Origin: Rhea pennata
Taxonomy: Eukaryota; Chordata; Aves; Rheiformes; Rheidae
NCBI RefSeq assembly: GCF_028389875.1
Contig: NC_084666.1
Coordinates: 30,412,308-30,476,307, forward strand
Direction of reading: 5' to 3'
Length of the DNA stretch: 64,000 nt
Part shown: in pieces, positions 24,091-36,379 of the stretch
Layout of the letters: each line of letters opens with the position of its first letter
Position numbering within the stretch: the first letter of the stretch is position 1
Made by a program: the position numbers and the translations under genes
Notes under the pieces: model-generated
Seen by the model: only the letters and a program-made list of their open reading frames with translations
Databases searched by the model: none
What the model was told of the DNA's origin: nothing

Positions 24091-27000
24091 GAAAGGAACA
24101 GACATCTTTTGTGAGAAATATTCTTTCAGTAAAAAGTTAAGGCTTGGTTCTTCAACCATTTTTACATCACTTAAACGTGTTATATTACTCTCTGTTCTCA
24201 TATAGCTGTCTGAATCTCAGAGTCCTATAGATAGAGATATAGGCACATCTTAAAATGTACTTGAATGTAGGCTGCCTGAATACATGCTGCAGAACTGGGA
24301 GCAAGCATGGTCCCAGTGCTACTTATTAATAGGCAAAACCATGTACAAAACAAGCTCTGCATATTCTGTCATTCTATTTGTGACAAAGTGACAGGATAGA
24401 TTTTGACCAGTATTTTGGTCTTTTATTTAAAAAGCAATTTAACTGGTGTCTCGGGTGCAGGGTAAGTTTTATATGCTAGTTCTCGCAAATACTTTATCTT
24501 AATTTCCTCTGCTGCAATTTTTTCTCTGGTGATGTATACAGAAAAGTCAGAGAGGTTAAAGAGAATATCAGTATTACATAAAGGTTACAAGCTATCAAAT
24601 ACATATCAGAAACATTGATATACATATATCTTTTTGATAAGCCTGGGAAGCTAAGATAAAATGAATAAAATTCCAGTGCATATCTGGTCAGCTGTCGCAT
24701 TTGCTCTCCTCACTCACTCACCTTAGAATGTTTATTAAACGATCTGTTAAATAGTGTAGGTAGGAAGAGGATACAAGTCAAGTTTGTAAATAAAATATTG
24801 CAAATCAGATTACAAAGTATTTGATATCTCTGTCTTCTGCACTTCAAATGAGCCTTTTGAAGTTCCTGATGTCTCTAGGTGTTGGAGATCTGAAGGATAA
24901 TTCACTGCTAAAACAGCTTTCCCTTTCCCTGTAAAACATAATTTTGCTGAGCACTGTGTCTGGTCATTATCCAGTTGTTCCAGGTTGTATCACTGGCCCT
25001 CATATAGTTCTTCACACTCAAATGAACTGATCCTTTTCAGTGGGATTGCTTATGAGGTGAAGTGGCATCAATAAAATAATGTCATCCTCTGGCTTATAAA
25101 AATCAGTAAAAGAAATGTAATAGTTATCAATGGAAACAAGGTTGGGCTGTGCTAACTGCTTTGTTTGCACAGTTACTCCATTTCTAGGCTTTGTTTGCAG
25201 TCAGTGGTTTTAGAGTAGGACATGTCTTCTGCAAATGTGAATTGACATGATTTCTGGACCACTTAATGCAGCTGCACAAGTTCACTCCAAAACCCTTTGG
25301 AGGTGCAGCGGTTTAGAGACCCACATAATTAAAATGTCTGCCTGCATAATGAAGATTCAGCAAAGAACTTTGAAATACAAAGCAACTGCATTGAAATACC
25401 AAACTTGAAGCAGTGAATTATCAAACGTCTTGCATATGCTTTTTAAACTTTTCCACTCTAAGCAGTGTAAGTAGATGGATTTTGGGTTGTTCAAGCCTTA
25501 GTGGTTGTGAATGCTTTCAGGTGTAGCTGGCCAGGAGTAATTACTAAATGGTAATGTTTTATATTTTTGTTTGCCGAAGTGATGCTTGTAGACCGAACGT
25601 CTTTGTCTTTCTCATAGTTTGGGATCCTTGTGCTTTATCCTTCCTGGGACTGTGCCAAATGCAGGAGGGAAATACCTGCATTCCCCGCTGCCTTTTGAAA
25701 ATACAAACATAGTCAGAGCCATGCATCAGAGACTCTTGAAATATTATTCCACTCCAAATACTACTTTCAGTACAGCCTGGGGCTTTGCAACCCTGTGTCT
25801 GCATCTTGCTTCAAAAAAAAGTCAATGTTTCCTGCACTGCCAGATCCCACGGTTGCTCCTGCTGCTCCCCAGTCTCAGAAAGCTGGTGCAAAAATCCCCT
25901 GCGTGCGTATTGCAGAGGCAGCGTGGATTGTGCTGGTCTCAGCACCTCTTCTGCAATGTGCTCATACCCTGCTGGGGAGACCTGCCTCACCCATCGGGAA
26001 CATCCGGAGGAGCTCGAGGATTTCAGAAGTGAGCTCGGTTGCTTCCAGATAAGATGTGCTAGTGGACATTCAGCGCCTCTGAGATGTGCGTCACATTTTG
26101 GTAGGAGGTAGTTGCTAGTCATCATGTAGCCAACTTTGAAAGTTTGTCCTTGAACCTCAGCATTCAGGAACTCCGTTATACATACACAAATGTATTTATA
26201 AGAATGTGTAAATGTAAACTGCCAACCATGGCTAGTGAACAGGGAAAAGGGGCATTATAATTTTGTTATCTGCACTTCTACAATCTAGCCATGCAGCATT
26301 CAGTGTATAGCCAAGCAGGCTGATAAATTTGAGGTGAATTAGGGAAGGAAACATTTCTGTTGTCTTTACAACAGAGACTTACTATCCTTGTAAAAGGCTG
26401 AGCCTGTGTTTTAGGCTCTTGTAAAGACTTCCTGCTCTGCCGTCTCAAAACTACTAAGGTACCTTTAAACTGCTTTTGTGCTTGGAGAGTTTTCATGCCC
26501 TGTTTTCTTTGAGATTCCTGACTAGGGATGCTTTCACCATTACTTATTTGTATATTGGATTTTCTCCTGTTTTGAGCTGAGGCCGTTAAGCTGAGCTACC
26601 TACAAGGTTTGGATTGTATCGTTAGGAATGGCTGGGGGTTAACCACGCTGGTTTTCCATACTCACTTTTCCTCTGAGGACGTATCGCCTGCGTGTAGCAC
26701 AATTGCTACAGCTTGAGGATCAGTCAGAGGAGGTCGCGAAATCACAGGTCTGCCCGTGTCTGCGTCATGCCTTTATTCAATCTCCATCTTCTCGGGAGGC
26801 TGCCGGCTTCCGCGGCAGCTGTATCAGCTCACGAGAAGCCGGCCTGCCTCGCTCGGAGCGCTGCCAACGTCTCTTTGGATTGATTCCTCTTCTGACATGG
26901 CCTGTCTTCAGCAAAACGTCATTTCCCAAAGAATCCATGTGATCCCAGCTGTTACTACCTTGCGGACATTTTTAATGTGCTCAGACAACTGTGTTTGCCA

Positions 27001-28689
27001 TTGCAAAGCCTATAAGAAATAACTGAGCAGATAAATAAAATCCTGCTGTGCTTATATGCTAAAAATCACAGTGATGTCCAGACTACTAGATCTGACTGTT
27101 ACATGGTAAAAACGAGAACGTAGCCCTGTGTTTCTCCTCTGACGGAAGGGCAAAATTGTCCCCCTGGTTCGCCCAGTATCAAACCCGCTGTTGACTTCAG
27201 CGGGCTAGGATTTCTCCTGTGTTGCTCATCTATCTTTAACTGGCACATGGAGATGTCATAATTACATAGGAAAGGATGCCCTGTTTCCTTACAATTTAAT
27301 TTACTAGTATCATTGTCGGTCTGAACTGGCTAAACACGAGCTGCTACCTTATTAACTCTTCCAAACTATAATTCAAATGGAAAACTGCAATAAAAAAGGT
27401 ACAATTAAACAGACTTTTTTGGAAAGACTAGTACAATTGCAATATTTGATAAGTAATATTTAATCTTTTTTGTGTGTTTGAGTACATGAAAATATTTATA
27501 TTAGAAGTGCAAAAACTATCATTTTTTTCTATGAACGGCAGCTAATTTACTTTCTTCCAGGCTTCGTTATAGGCATTTTAAAAGCACAAGAGAGAGATGA
27601 AAACCATAAATATTCCAGCAGATCCTTTGTGATATATATTTATATACAAGTTATTTATGTGCACACTTTAAAATCGTGTGGGGTGAAGAGAAGTGTATGT
27701 TATACCAGCAGAATGTTGTTAGCAAACTGCCTCACTAGATCCCGAATAGAAATAACGTCTCTGGTCTTGTGCCCTCTCTGCTATGTCATGTCTCCATTGA
27801 GCTGTATTAATATTGATGTCGTGTTGATTCTATTGACCTACCCATTTTCTGGCTCAGCACAGTTACAGGATTTGTGACCACTTTACTACTCCAGGAAAAT
27901 TAAGTGTGTCAGTGTTAAATATATAGACTTGTTTATCTATTTTGTGACTTTAGCATTTCTTACTCTTAAAGTGCGTTAATTCTGGCAGCTACCCATGATT
28001 TTATCTTCTAATATGCCAGACAAAACCATGTTTAGGTACTGCTTTGTAATCAGTTCTTTGTCCCCACGTGGACCCTCTTGTATTATCTAGTATTTAATGG
28101 GAAAGAAATCCTACTTGGTTAAAGTATTGTTTCCTACAGAACTTCTATGCTTTAAGATTAGTTAATAAATATGATATTAGCTACTGGAAACTCTGTGTCT
28201 GGGAAAGTTCTTGATGAATGCTAAATTTGAGAAACCTCTGTTAGTGCTATTTGCTCAGTAACAGTCAGAATGTGGGGGGCACAATGTAGAGCAGGTAAGC
28301 ACAGTGATTTGCTGTGAAACCAGACAGTCTGTCTTTACTTTGGACATCCATAGCAAAGCTAGCCATAAATGTGACTATTTGAACTACATAACTAAAGGTG
28401 ATGAAATGTGATTTTTAACCACATCATTCCCATGTGTGCTGTTGATGATAGAAATGGGTACACCTGATGGACCAGTAGATTTAATTAGATCAAAGCTACA
28501 TTTGCACCTCCTTCCAACCTATTGCTACTCCAGAACTAAGCTCTGTGGCGTAGGATGGTACTGAAGCATTTCTTTGGGATTGTCAGCATTCTTCTTGTAC
28601 CAATTTAAATCCAAAAAGGAAAACAAAAGTAACCAAAAATATGGATTTACATGGTGAGTTTACAGCTACATTGGGGTTGAAAGTGTCTT

Positions 28690-28800
28690 TACAGTTAGAA
28701 TGATTATTTATTTTAAGTGTTTTTACAGTTAGAGGTGGTTGTTAGAGTGATTATTTATTGTAAGTGTTGTTACAGTGGTTGTTTATTGCAGTTATCTGTT
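28690..28800. repeat. Degenerate short tandem repeat
   Basis: The words TTTACAGTTAGA and GTGATTATTTATT.TAAGTGTT recur two to three times in about 110 bases, suggesting a decayed minisatellite with one unit expanded by a GGTGGTTGTTAG insert. Confidence 0.6.
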
Positions 28801-29234
28801 TATCATAATACCTAGTAGTAATCAAACAGTACACAGATGAGGATCAGTACATGCCCTGTAGTATAAAGAATGTGAAACCTAATATTATTAAGATTATGGG
28901 ATAGTAGTATGTACACTAAGTAGTCAGTGGGGTGGTAACATGTAATTTTAGGGGATATGGAATGGCCTTGAAGAAGGAGTGAATTGAGTGTGATGCTGAG
29001 AGGCATTAGGGGGAAAAAAAGGGCAAACATCGGGGGCATACAGTGAAATGAAGGGGAAAAGCAAAGATTAGAGCAATTGCAGCAGAGAAGGCACAGTTGA
29101 CACTTGGATATTCTTAGGATGTGCAGAGGTGTTCTTCCTACTTACCAGAGGGTCTAGCTGATGTCTCCCTGCTGCGTTAACTCGAGGGCACATGTAGAGG
29201 GAGGAAACTCATCATGCTGAGCTCTGCACTTCTA

Positions 29235-29261
29235 CCCATATGCTTCCAGGAAGCATATGGG
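29235..29261. other. Perfect 27-bp palindrome
   Basis: CCCATATGCTTCC and GGAAGCATATGGG flank a single A as exact reverse complements (13-bp arms). Each arm contains CATATG, an E-box-type core. No gene is near. Confidence 0.8.
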
Positions 29262-32200
29262 CATACACAGAGGAAGACTGGCTCAGGATAACAATTTTTC
29301 CTTCCTTTTGATTCCACTGCTTCCTTGCGGCATGTTCTGTTTTTATTCTATTTATTCTTTTATTCTTGCTGAGTGCTTCCATTTGCTTTCATTAATGTGA
29401 CCTTGCTTAACTATGCCCACGATATGGGTTTGCATTTGGCTTAATAGAAGTTACCTGCTCTATCAGTATAGCTGCACTGGCACAATCTTTCCATGTGGAA
29501 AGTGCCATAGGGATGGATTTAGAAAGTTTTAAGGCACTAAGAGGTACAGTTTTTCAGCTATCACTGACTTGCTGTTGATATTTGTGCAGTTACTGAAGTA
29601 TATCATCCAGAGTGAAGGAAGGATTGCTCTGAGACTCTCAATGCCTTGGGCATGTGTGTGCTGTAGAAGATTGTACCTGTATCTCTGAGTGAATTAATTG
29701 GTACTTGATTTATTGCTGTAGTAGTAAACATATTTAGCCTTCTGTGTGCTAGACGAATGATTACACAGCCACCCTTTTCTTGACTGCTAAACAAGAGCTC
29801 TGCTTCTATCTCTGTTTTCTTCTTACTGAGCATGTCTTTTCAAAGACTTTCCACTTCAGCCACCCTCTCTGTTTCCTACTCGGGCAGAAGAAGCCAAGTA
29901 CAAAATACAGCAGCGATGCTGCAGGTTACTGGAAATTCTCATTTTTCTTAAACCTCCATTTGTGATGATACTTCTAGATTGTTTTCATGCTGCTGCCTCT
30001 GACAGCTGAAGATAAAAGTGAAAACATGACCCCTTGGTGCCTCAGAGCATTATGGTAGACAGCAAACTTCCCACAATGACCAGCTGAGAGGCTTGCAGAT
30101 AATTTAAATAGACAATAGTGCAATATGTAATGCTATCATCTACTTTTTATTCTCTTTTTTTTTCCCTCGGCTATCATTTATTTATCATTGTCTGCATGCT
30201 GCTATCTTTTGAGCTCTTTAAGCTATGCCTACATCCCTACATCTTCTCTGAGGTGTCCTCTGTGACAGCTGATGCCTCTGTCCCTGATGTGATAAACCTG
30301 GGTGAGCCTGCAGCACTGCAGCTAAGAAAGTCCAGCCCTGGCCCCTGGCAAGAGCCCTGCGGCTTCTCCCAAGCCTCATCATCATCTCTAATTCTCCTAA
30401 ATCCTCAGCACCTCTCATAGAGAGAAACCGTCTTAAATGGCATCCACATCTTTTGATGTAAAAGAACTAGTGGGAGGTGCTTCAGCAGCTGCGATCCTAG
30501 CCAAACTGAAGAGGAAATGTGGCACTCCTAGCTTTGAAAAGCCTTTGGCACCAGTTCTCCAGGCCCTTTGGGGCTGCCAAGAAAGGAGGCACCCTGGCCG
30601 CCACAGGACCTGCTGCGGTGGTACTAGGTTGCCCTCTCCTGTTGTGACAAAGGAGGTTGATTTGTGCAGGACACTGACCACTGCTGCTCTGACTGTACAG
30701 CATCTGAAATATGCTTGATCGAGTGAAGAAAATATGGCCCTGAGACCATCGCTTAATGATTTTTGAATTTGCCCTGACTAAAAAGTATAAAGGTAAAGAA
30801 GAAGACACAAACAAGCAGCTCTTCACCCCCTCCCTGGAAATACCACACACATTTCAATGTGTTAATCAGGAAATCCATCTATGCACAGCCAGGTTGAAAG
30901 CTGATGTCTCCATTTCCCAGTGATAAGCGTCAGTCACAGGAGTCCTTTCTGGAAGGCAACCTCATGTTTGCTCTGCACCTCTTCTCTGGGTCCCTATAGA
31001 AGCCACGACACTGCATGTCAGAATTATTAAGAATAAATGAAGCCGTCACTTGCCTGTTTCCTTAATGCAGGACTGGCAGGAGGGGTAGATTTGATTATGA
31101 ACATTTGGAGAGGGTGAAATAAAGTGTGTTTCCTGAGGGAGGAGGAATTAGCCATTCGGAAAGGGCAAATGCTCTAGTGCAGAGTAAGCATAGTGTAAGT
31201 TCAGTGCTAGGTTAAGCGTTTCTGCCTTTAAAATGAGGCAGCTCAGACTGCTCTGTGGGTGACTGGCCAAAGCTGATTTCCAGTGCAAAACTGAGGGAGG
31301 GGAGACTGTGATGGAATTAATAGCGAGCAAGTTGCGTAGAGCATCTCCAGGCTGCTTTAAACTGATGTTTCAGTCGATGACATGGCTCGATGAAGGCCTG
31401 TCCCCAAACTGAGCAGCAGCAACTCCTATCAGCACTACTAGCAGTCAAGGGTGCTCGCTGCCTCTAGGCATCCAGCTATTTTAGTAGACTGGCTGTTCCA
31501 GTATTGACTATGAGACCTTTTAAAAAGGTTACTCTGATTCCTGTAATAGTTTAAATAAGGAATACAAATGTATGTAATATTTTGATGCATTTTTTTCTCT
31601 TTTCTAATATATGTAGAAAAACCAAAGAAAAGGTTTTAAGTATCTGACAATGCAACTGCAGCTAGCGCTTGGTACAATTTCTAAAAGATAAACAAGCCTT
31701 TCAGTAATGAGGAAGGAAGGAGTGGGAACCACTGGCACCAACCCGCTGCCAGCCAGGTGGTGCCTGGGTGGAAGTAGCAGGGGGGTGGAAGGTGCTAGGA
31801 GACCACACTGGAGCCCATCAGAAACCTGCTCAAAGCTGCCTGCTTGAGAGCTCTGGTCTGGTACTTGGGGTGAACTATAGCAGGATGGAAAGGCTTCCCT
31901 GAACTGCTCGGTGTCTGCTGCTCAGAAATGCCTATTTACCCTGGAAATTTCCTTTCTTTTTCTTCAGAGGAGGAACAAAGACGCCTGCAAGGTTTACATT
32001 ATGCTCAAATATATGGCAGTTCAGTCGGTTTAATTTTGGGAGAAATGTTTGCCCGCTAGTTGTGGAGGTGTGTTTTCATAACCACACAGATCCGGGTATA
32101 CTGGTGCGCCCAGGGGCGCTTCGAAGCTGCAGCGTTTGCGTGTGCCCCTAGCCACGCTCTTACCCCTTGTGGAGAGAGACCTTAGCTCCTTCCTCTTTCC

Positions 32201-35200
32201 AGCCTTTACCTGAGATTCAACAACGGAAGAAAAAAAATCCACACATGAAGGGCAGGCTGGGGCTGTGATGTGGTCTTGGAGCAGGATGATCACCTGGCAT
32301 CCAGGTACTTATACACCATGAAAAGTACCTAAGGCTCAGCCAGAGGTAGCAAATTACAAATCAAAGGGAACTTTTCAAATTTACCTATGGAAAAAAAATG
32401 TGTTTCTCTACCAGAATTTGTTCTGAATTCCTTCTGTTGACTTTGCTGGGGTATGGATCAAGCCCTAAGTGCCAATTTTGCCTCTGGAGGATGCAGGTTC
32501 TCCTGTGCCAGCGTAGGGAAGTGTCTGTCTGCAGTCCCATGTGTCCTCAGACTCACCTTTGCCTTTCAGCTCTCACGAAGGCTTTACAGGAAACGTGCAG
32601 TGATTTACTGCTGTGCAAACTCCTTTCAAATAGGAGCTGAATTTATAATTGACATTGCTATGAAATATTAAACAAACCATTAGTGTGTCTGAGCAGGTTA
32701 CCCACATGGACGCTTCAATCTGTGTTGGATCATGTCTCTGTGGTAACGTATTAGGCTCTGGCTTATAAAGAATAAAAAAGCATAAATGAGAATTCACTGG
32801 AGACAGAGTTTCAGAAAATGTATTTAAGTAGATAAATACGAAAAAAAGATTTAATACAGCAGTTACATAAATATTTTTGATATTTTTATAATGAAGTTTG
32901 AAATAAAAAAAAGTCACATGCAGTAACATCCACTTGATGATAATAAATACGGAGATCTCAAAGATGGTTAAATGGGAAACCACTGGCAGTTAGAGTAATA
33001 GTATGGGAAGGTGGCATCTGCATGTGCCTGGATCAGAAGGGCTGTTCCCTATCCGCAACAGGCTATAGGATGCCCATATAAAATCACGGGATGGAAGGAG
33101 GGTAAAACAAGGGGGAGGTACACAGGCCTGAAAGCTGGCTTTGAAGACAGCTGGCTCTGGAGGAGAGTGCAAGTATTGACCTGACACTGTTCAGAAACTC
33201 TGGGAGCATTTCACAGACAAATAGGTATGTTCTCTGCACCTGGCAAAATCTCATGACAAAGATACCTCTGGATCCCAAATTATGACACCCCACAAAATGA
33301 GCTCTCCTGCTGTGGATGAGTTCAGGAACAGTCTCCTGAACATGTGTGCCACCTTCCCCCAAAACGAGCACAAATGAAGCACTCATGTATGGGAGAGAGG
33401 AAGAAAAGCAATAGCCAGAAAAAAACAATAGCTCTTCCTGCCAGTGCTGAGGAACATCACAACTGAGAAAAAATGTTTAATAGAATTAGGTTGAAAAAGT
33501 ATTAAAGGAAAGAAGTAAAAAGTATCAATATGAATTATAAGGCAGCAAATGTTTTCTTTATATAGATTGGCCAAGAGCCTATACAAGGAACCACAGGAAG
33601 TTTCTCAGTGACTTTTTTTTTTTTTTAATTGAGAACTAAAAGCTCAACAAATAAATGCAGTTTCACTGAAGTCTACACTAAAGACACTGCACTGCCTGAG
33701 GGGATTAACTGGATAATCAGAAGCATTTTGTGGTTTCTACTGTTCCCAGAGACAAAAACTAGGGACAGAGGAAAATCAGAGATGGCAAAGACGCCAAACT
33801 GGAAAAAAGAAAAAAACAATAACAAAAAGCTCCCACAGAAAATGATGACTTTCCCATACCCAGCTAAAGGCCAACTGGAAGTAGCTAAGTATTATGAAAT
33901 ACAGAATACAAACACAGGATCTACAGCTATGAGTGAAGTTCTATGTTTGCTATGTGGTTGGAGTGCAGAAGCTTTTAGGGGCTCATTGGTTTGGGATTTT
34001 ATGAAGGAAAATCAGATTTTTGGATATCACTGCCTTAAACATGCCTGGTTTATAAATAATTTCTCAGGACCTAGTTATATATTATGTAAGCTGACTATTC
34101 AAATCAAGTTGGATGTTGGATAAGTTTTGGCATTGTTTCTCTCTGTATCTTCATACCAAACCTAACACCCAAATCTCTGGGATTTGTGGGTAAATGGCAC
34201 TATTGGTCATATCAACTTCTACTCTGACCTGCTATTGTAAGATACAGGCCTAATCAAAAAATGACATATAAGAATACCTCTAAACACCTGTGTCCTGCTT
34301 GATTGAGACGGAGGGAACAATTCATAGGAATATGGATTTGCAGGGCCAGGATATGCAGGTCAGATAACTAGTTTTGGGAAGTATGGATGGCGGTGCTGGA
34401 AGAACGGACGTGCTGTTTGAAGGAAGCGAATAGAGAAGTCTGTCAGTAGCAGGGAACTGTGTTTAGAGATTTTTGCCTTTCAGAGAAGCCCCGCTGTTTA
34501 GTTCTACTCCAGCTGGACTGTGTAAAGTGATTTCTCTGCAGGGCCTGGAAAGCACAGCATTGCACTAGTCAACTGTATTAGTCATAAGCACATACGGGTG
34601 ATGGGACCTCCATCAGTCTGTGGGAACACAGCAGTCAGCACAGCAATGTTTGGCATTTGTCTGGTATTGCAAAATCCCTTCACAGATGCTGAATGTTAGA
34701 TGACCACTGAGACGAGTCCGAAGCATGTATGAATCCTAATGAAAAGGCAAAATCATCTACCCATTCTTATCATTAGCTGGACTAAGTAATACCAGACGAT
34801 GAACTTCTCGAAGGCCATTAGAAATAAATTCTTTTCAGTTCTTAAATATTTAAGGCATTAGCAAGGGAGTCAATAATTCTGGTTTAGTAGAAACAGCAAC
34901 TTCAGAAGACTGTCAGTTTTGAGAATAAACCTGTGTTTGTTTATTGTCACTTTATGGGCTCACAGAGTTGCGTGATACTGATCTACTCGAGGTGAGGAAG
35001 GGAAGTGCTGTGGTCTAAGTACCAGATTCATCAATCAAAGAAGCTACATGTATTTAAAATGAAACACTTCTATTGTTCTGCCTGTGATTACATTAACTTT
35101 GAGCACAGGTATACAGTAATAAGTAATGTAGAGATAAAATACAGGCACCCTGGCAACATTAATGCATTCTACACTAATGATAACGTGTATTAAGACCATT

Positions 35201-36355
35201 CAAGTACTCCCTAAAATGTTGCTCTATTCAGCAGAATAAGAGAAAGAAAAGCTTCAATTTTCCGCTAGGTGTCAGTCAATGTATTTCTTAGGCTAATAGG
35301 GTGTATTTGTAGAAGAAGATACAGAGCAAAAGGCAGATGTACAACTGCTCTAAGAATAGTTATTTTTGTAAGTACCAGCCAGAACTATTTTGAAAGACTT
35401 GGACTTACTGGATGACTCTCCATTTTAATTGTACCTCTATGTTTTTCTTATTTGCTTTACATTTTTCATTTAACAACAGTCAGAAAAACTGTGGCAAGCT
35501 CCAAGCCTGCTACTGCCAAGCCACGAACCAGCAAATCTAGAGAAAATAGCAAGTAGGAAGAAGGAGAAGGGACCGGCTGGACTTATCTAAAGAGTATTTA
35601 ACATCAATCCTGTTCACCCAGAGATCACTGTCAAAATGCTACCTGGGCTCATCAGGAGCAGGATTTGGCCCTTTCCAAGGGAAGGGTCCTCAGTTACTGC
35701 TTGCTGCTCTTGAAAACCAGAGACCTTGCAAACAGCCTGACGCTTCTCAAGGCAGCTCAGAAGCATTGAGTCTTTGGACTGCTGTAGGATTAAAAAAGAG
35801 CCCCTTTCAGGACAGGACAAGGCAGGGAAAGGGCTTCACCACGATGAGGCCCTGGGAGAGCTCTTGGGAGTGCTTGGAGAGGGATGAAGCCCAAAACCGG
35901 AGAGAGCAGTCAAAGAAAGGGCAGAAGGAAAGACAGAAGCATACAGGGGAGCATGTCAACGTGGCTTGGAAAGTAGAGAGCAGAGAGGACTTTCCCTAGT
36001 GAGCCAGTGGCACTAAGGGCTATGGGACTTGAGCCACTGCTCCTTGAACCTGGGTTGTCCTGGGGAGAGCAGTCACCCAAGGGCCATGTAGGAGAGGGAA
36101 GACTAATAATCATACCGAGCAGGACCAGCCAGGCAGTGCACCAGGGGATGCTGCAGCCAGCACCAGGGGAAAGAAAGCCCATGGAGCCGTTTCAGCTTGG
36201 CTGCGTTAAAACAGAGCAACGCAGCTCTTGTTTGACTCTCTATCCCATGTAGATCCTTTCTGGTAACACGTCCAGTGTAGTATCGCATGCTGCTACAAAC
36301 TTTTTTTTGTAATCTACTGAAGTATTGTTGCCTGGCAGAAACTAGGTGGCAGAAC

Positions 36356-36379
36356 TTTTTTTTTTTTTTTTTTTTTTTT
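36356..36379. repeat. T24 homopolymer followed by pyrimidine-rich sequence
   Basis: Twenty-four consecutive T residues, followed by about 40 further pyrimidine-rich bases. Confidence 0.9.

Noticed and set aside
33629..34123. A 164-codon + strand frame
   Set aside because: Its composition looks like random AT-rich translation (Lys/Asn runs), no family was recognised, and there are no splice or promoter cues.
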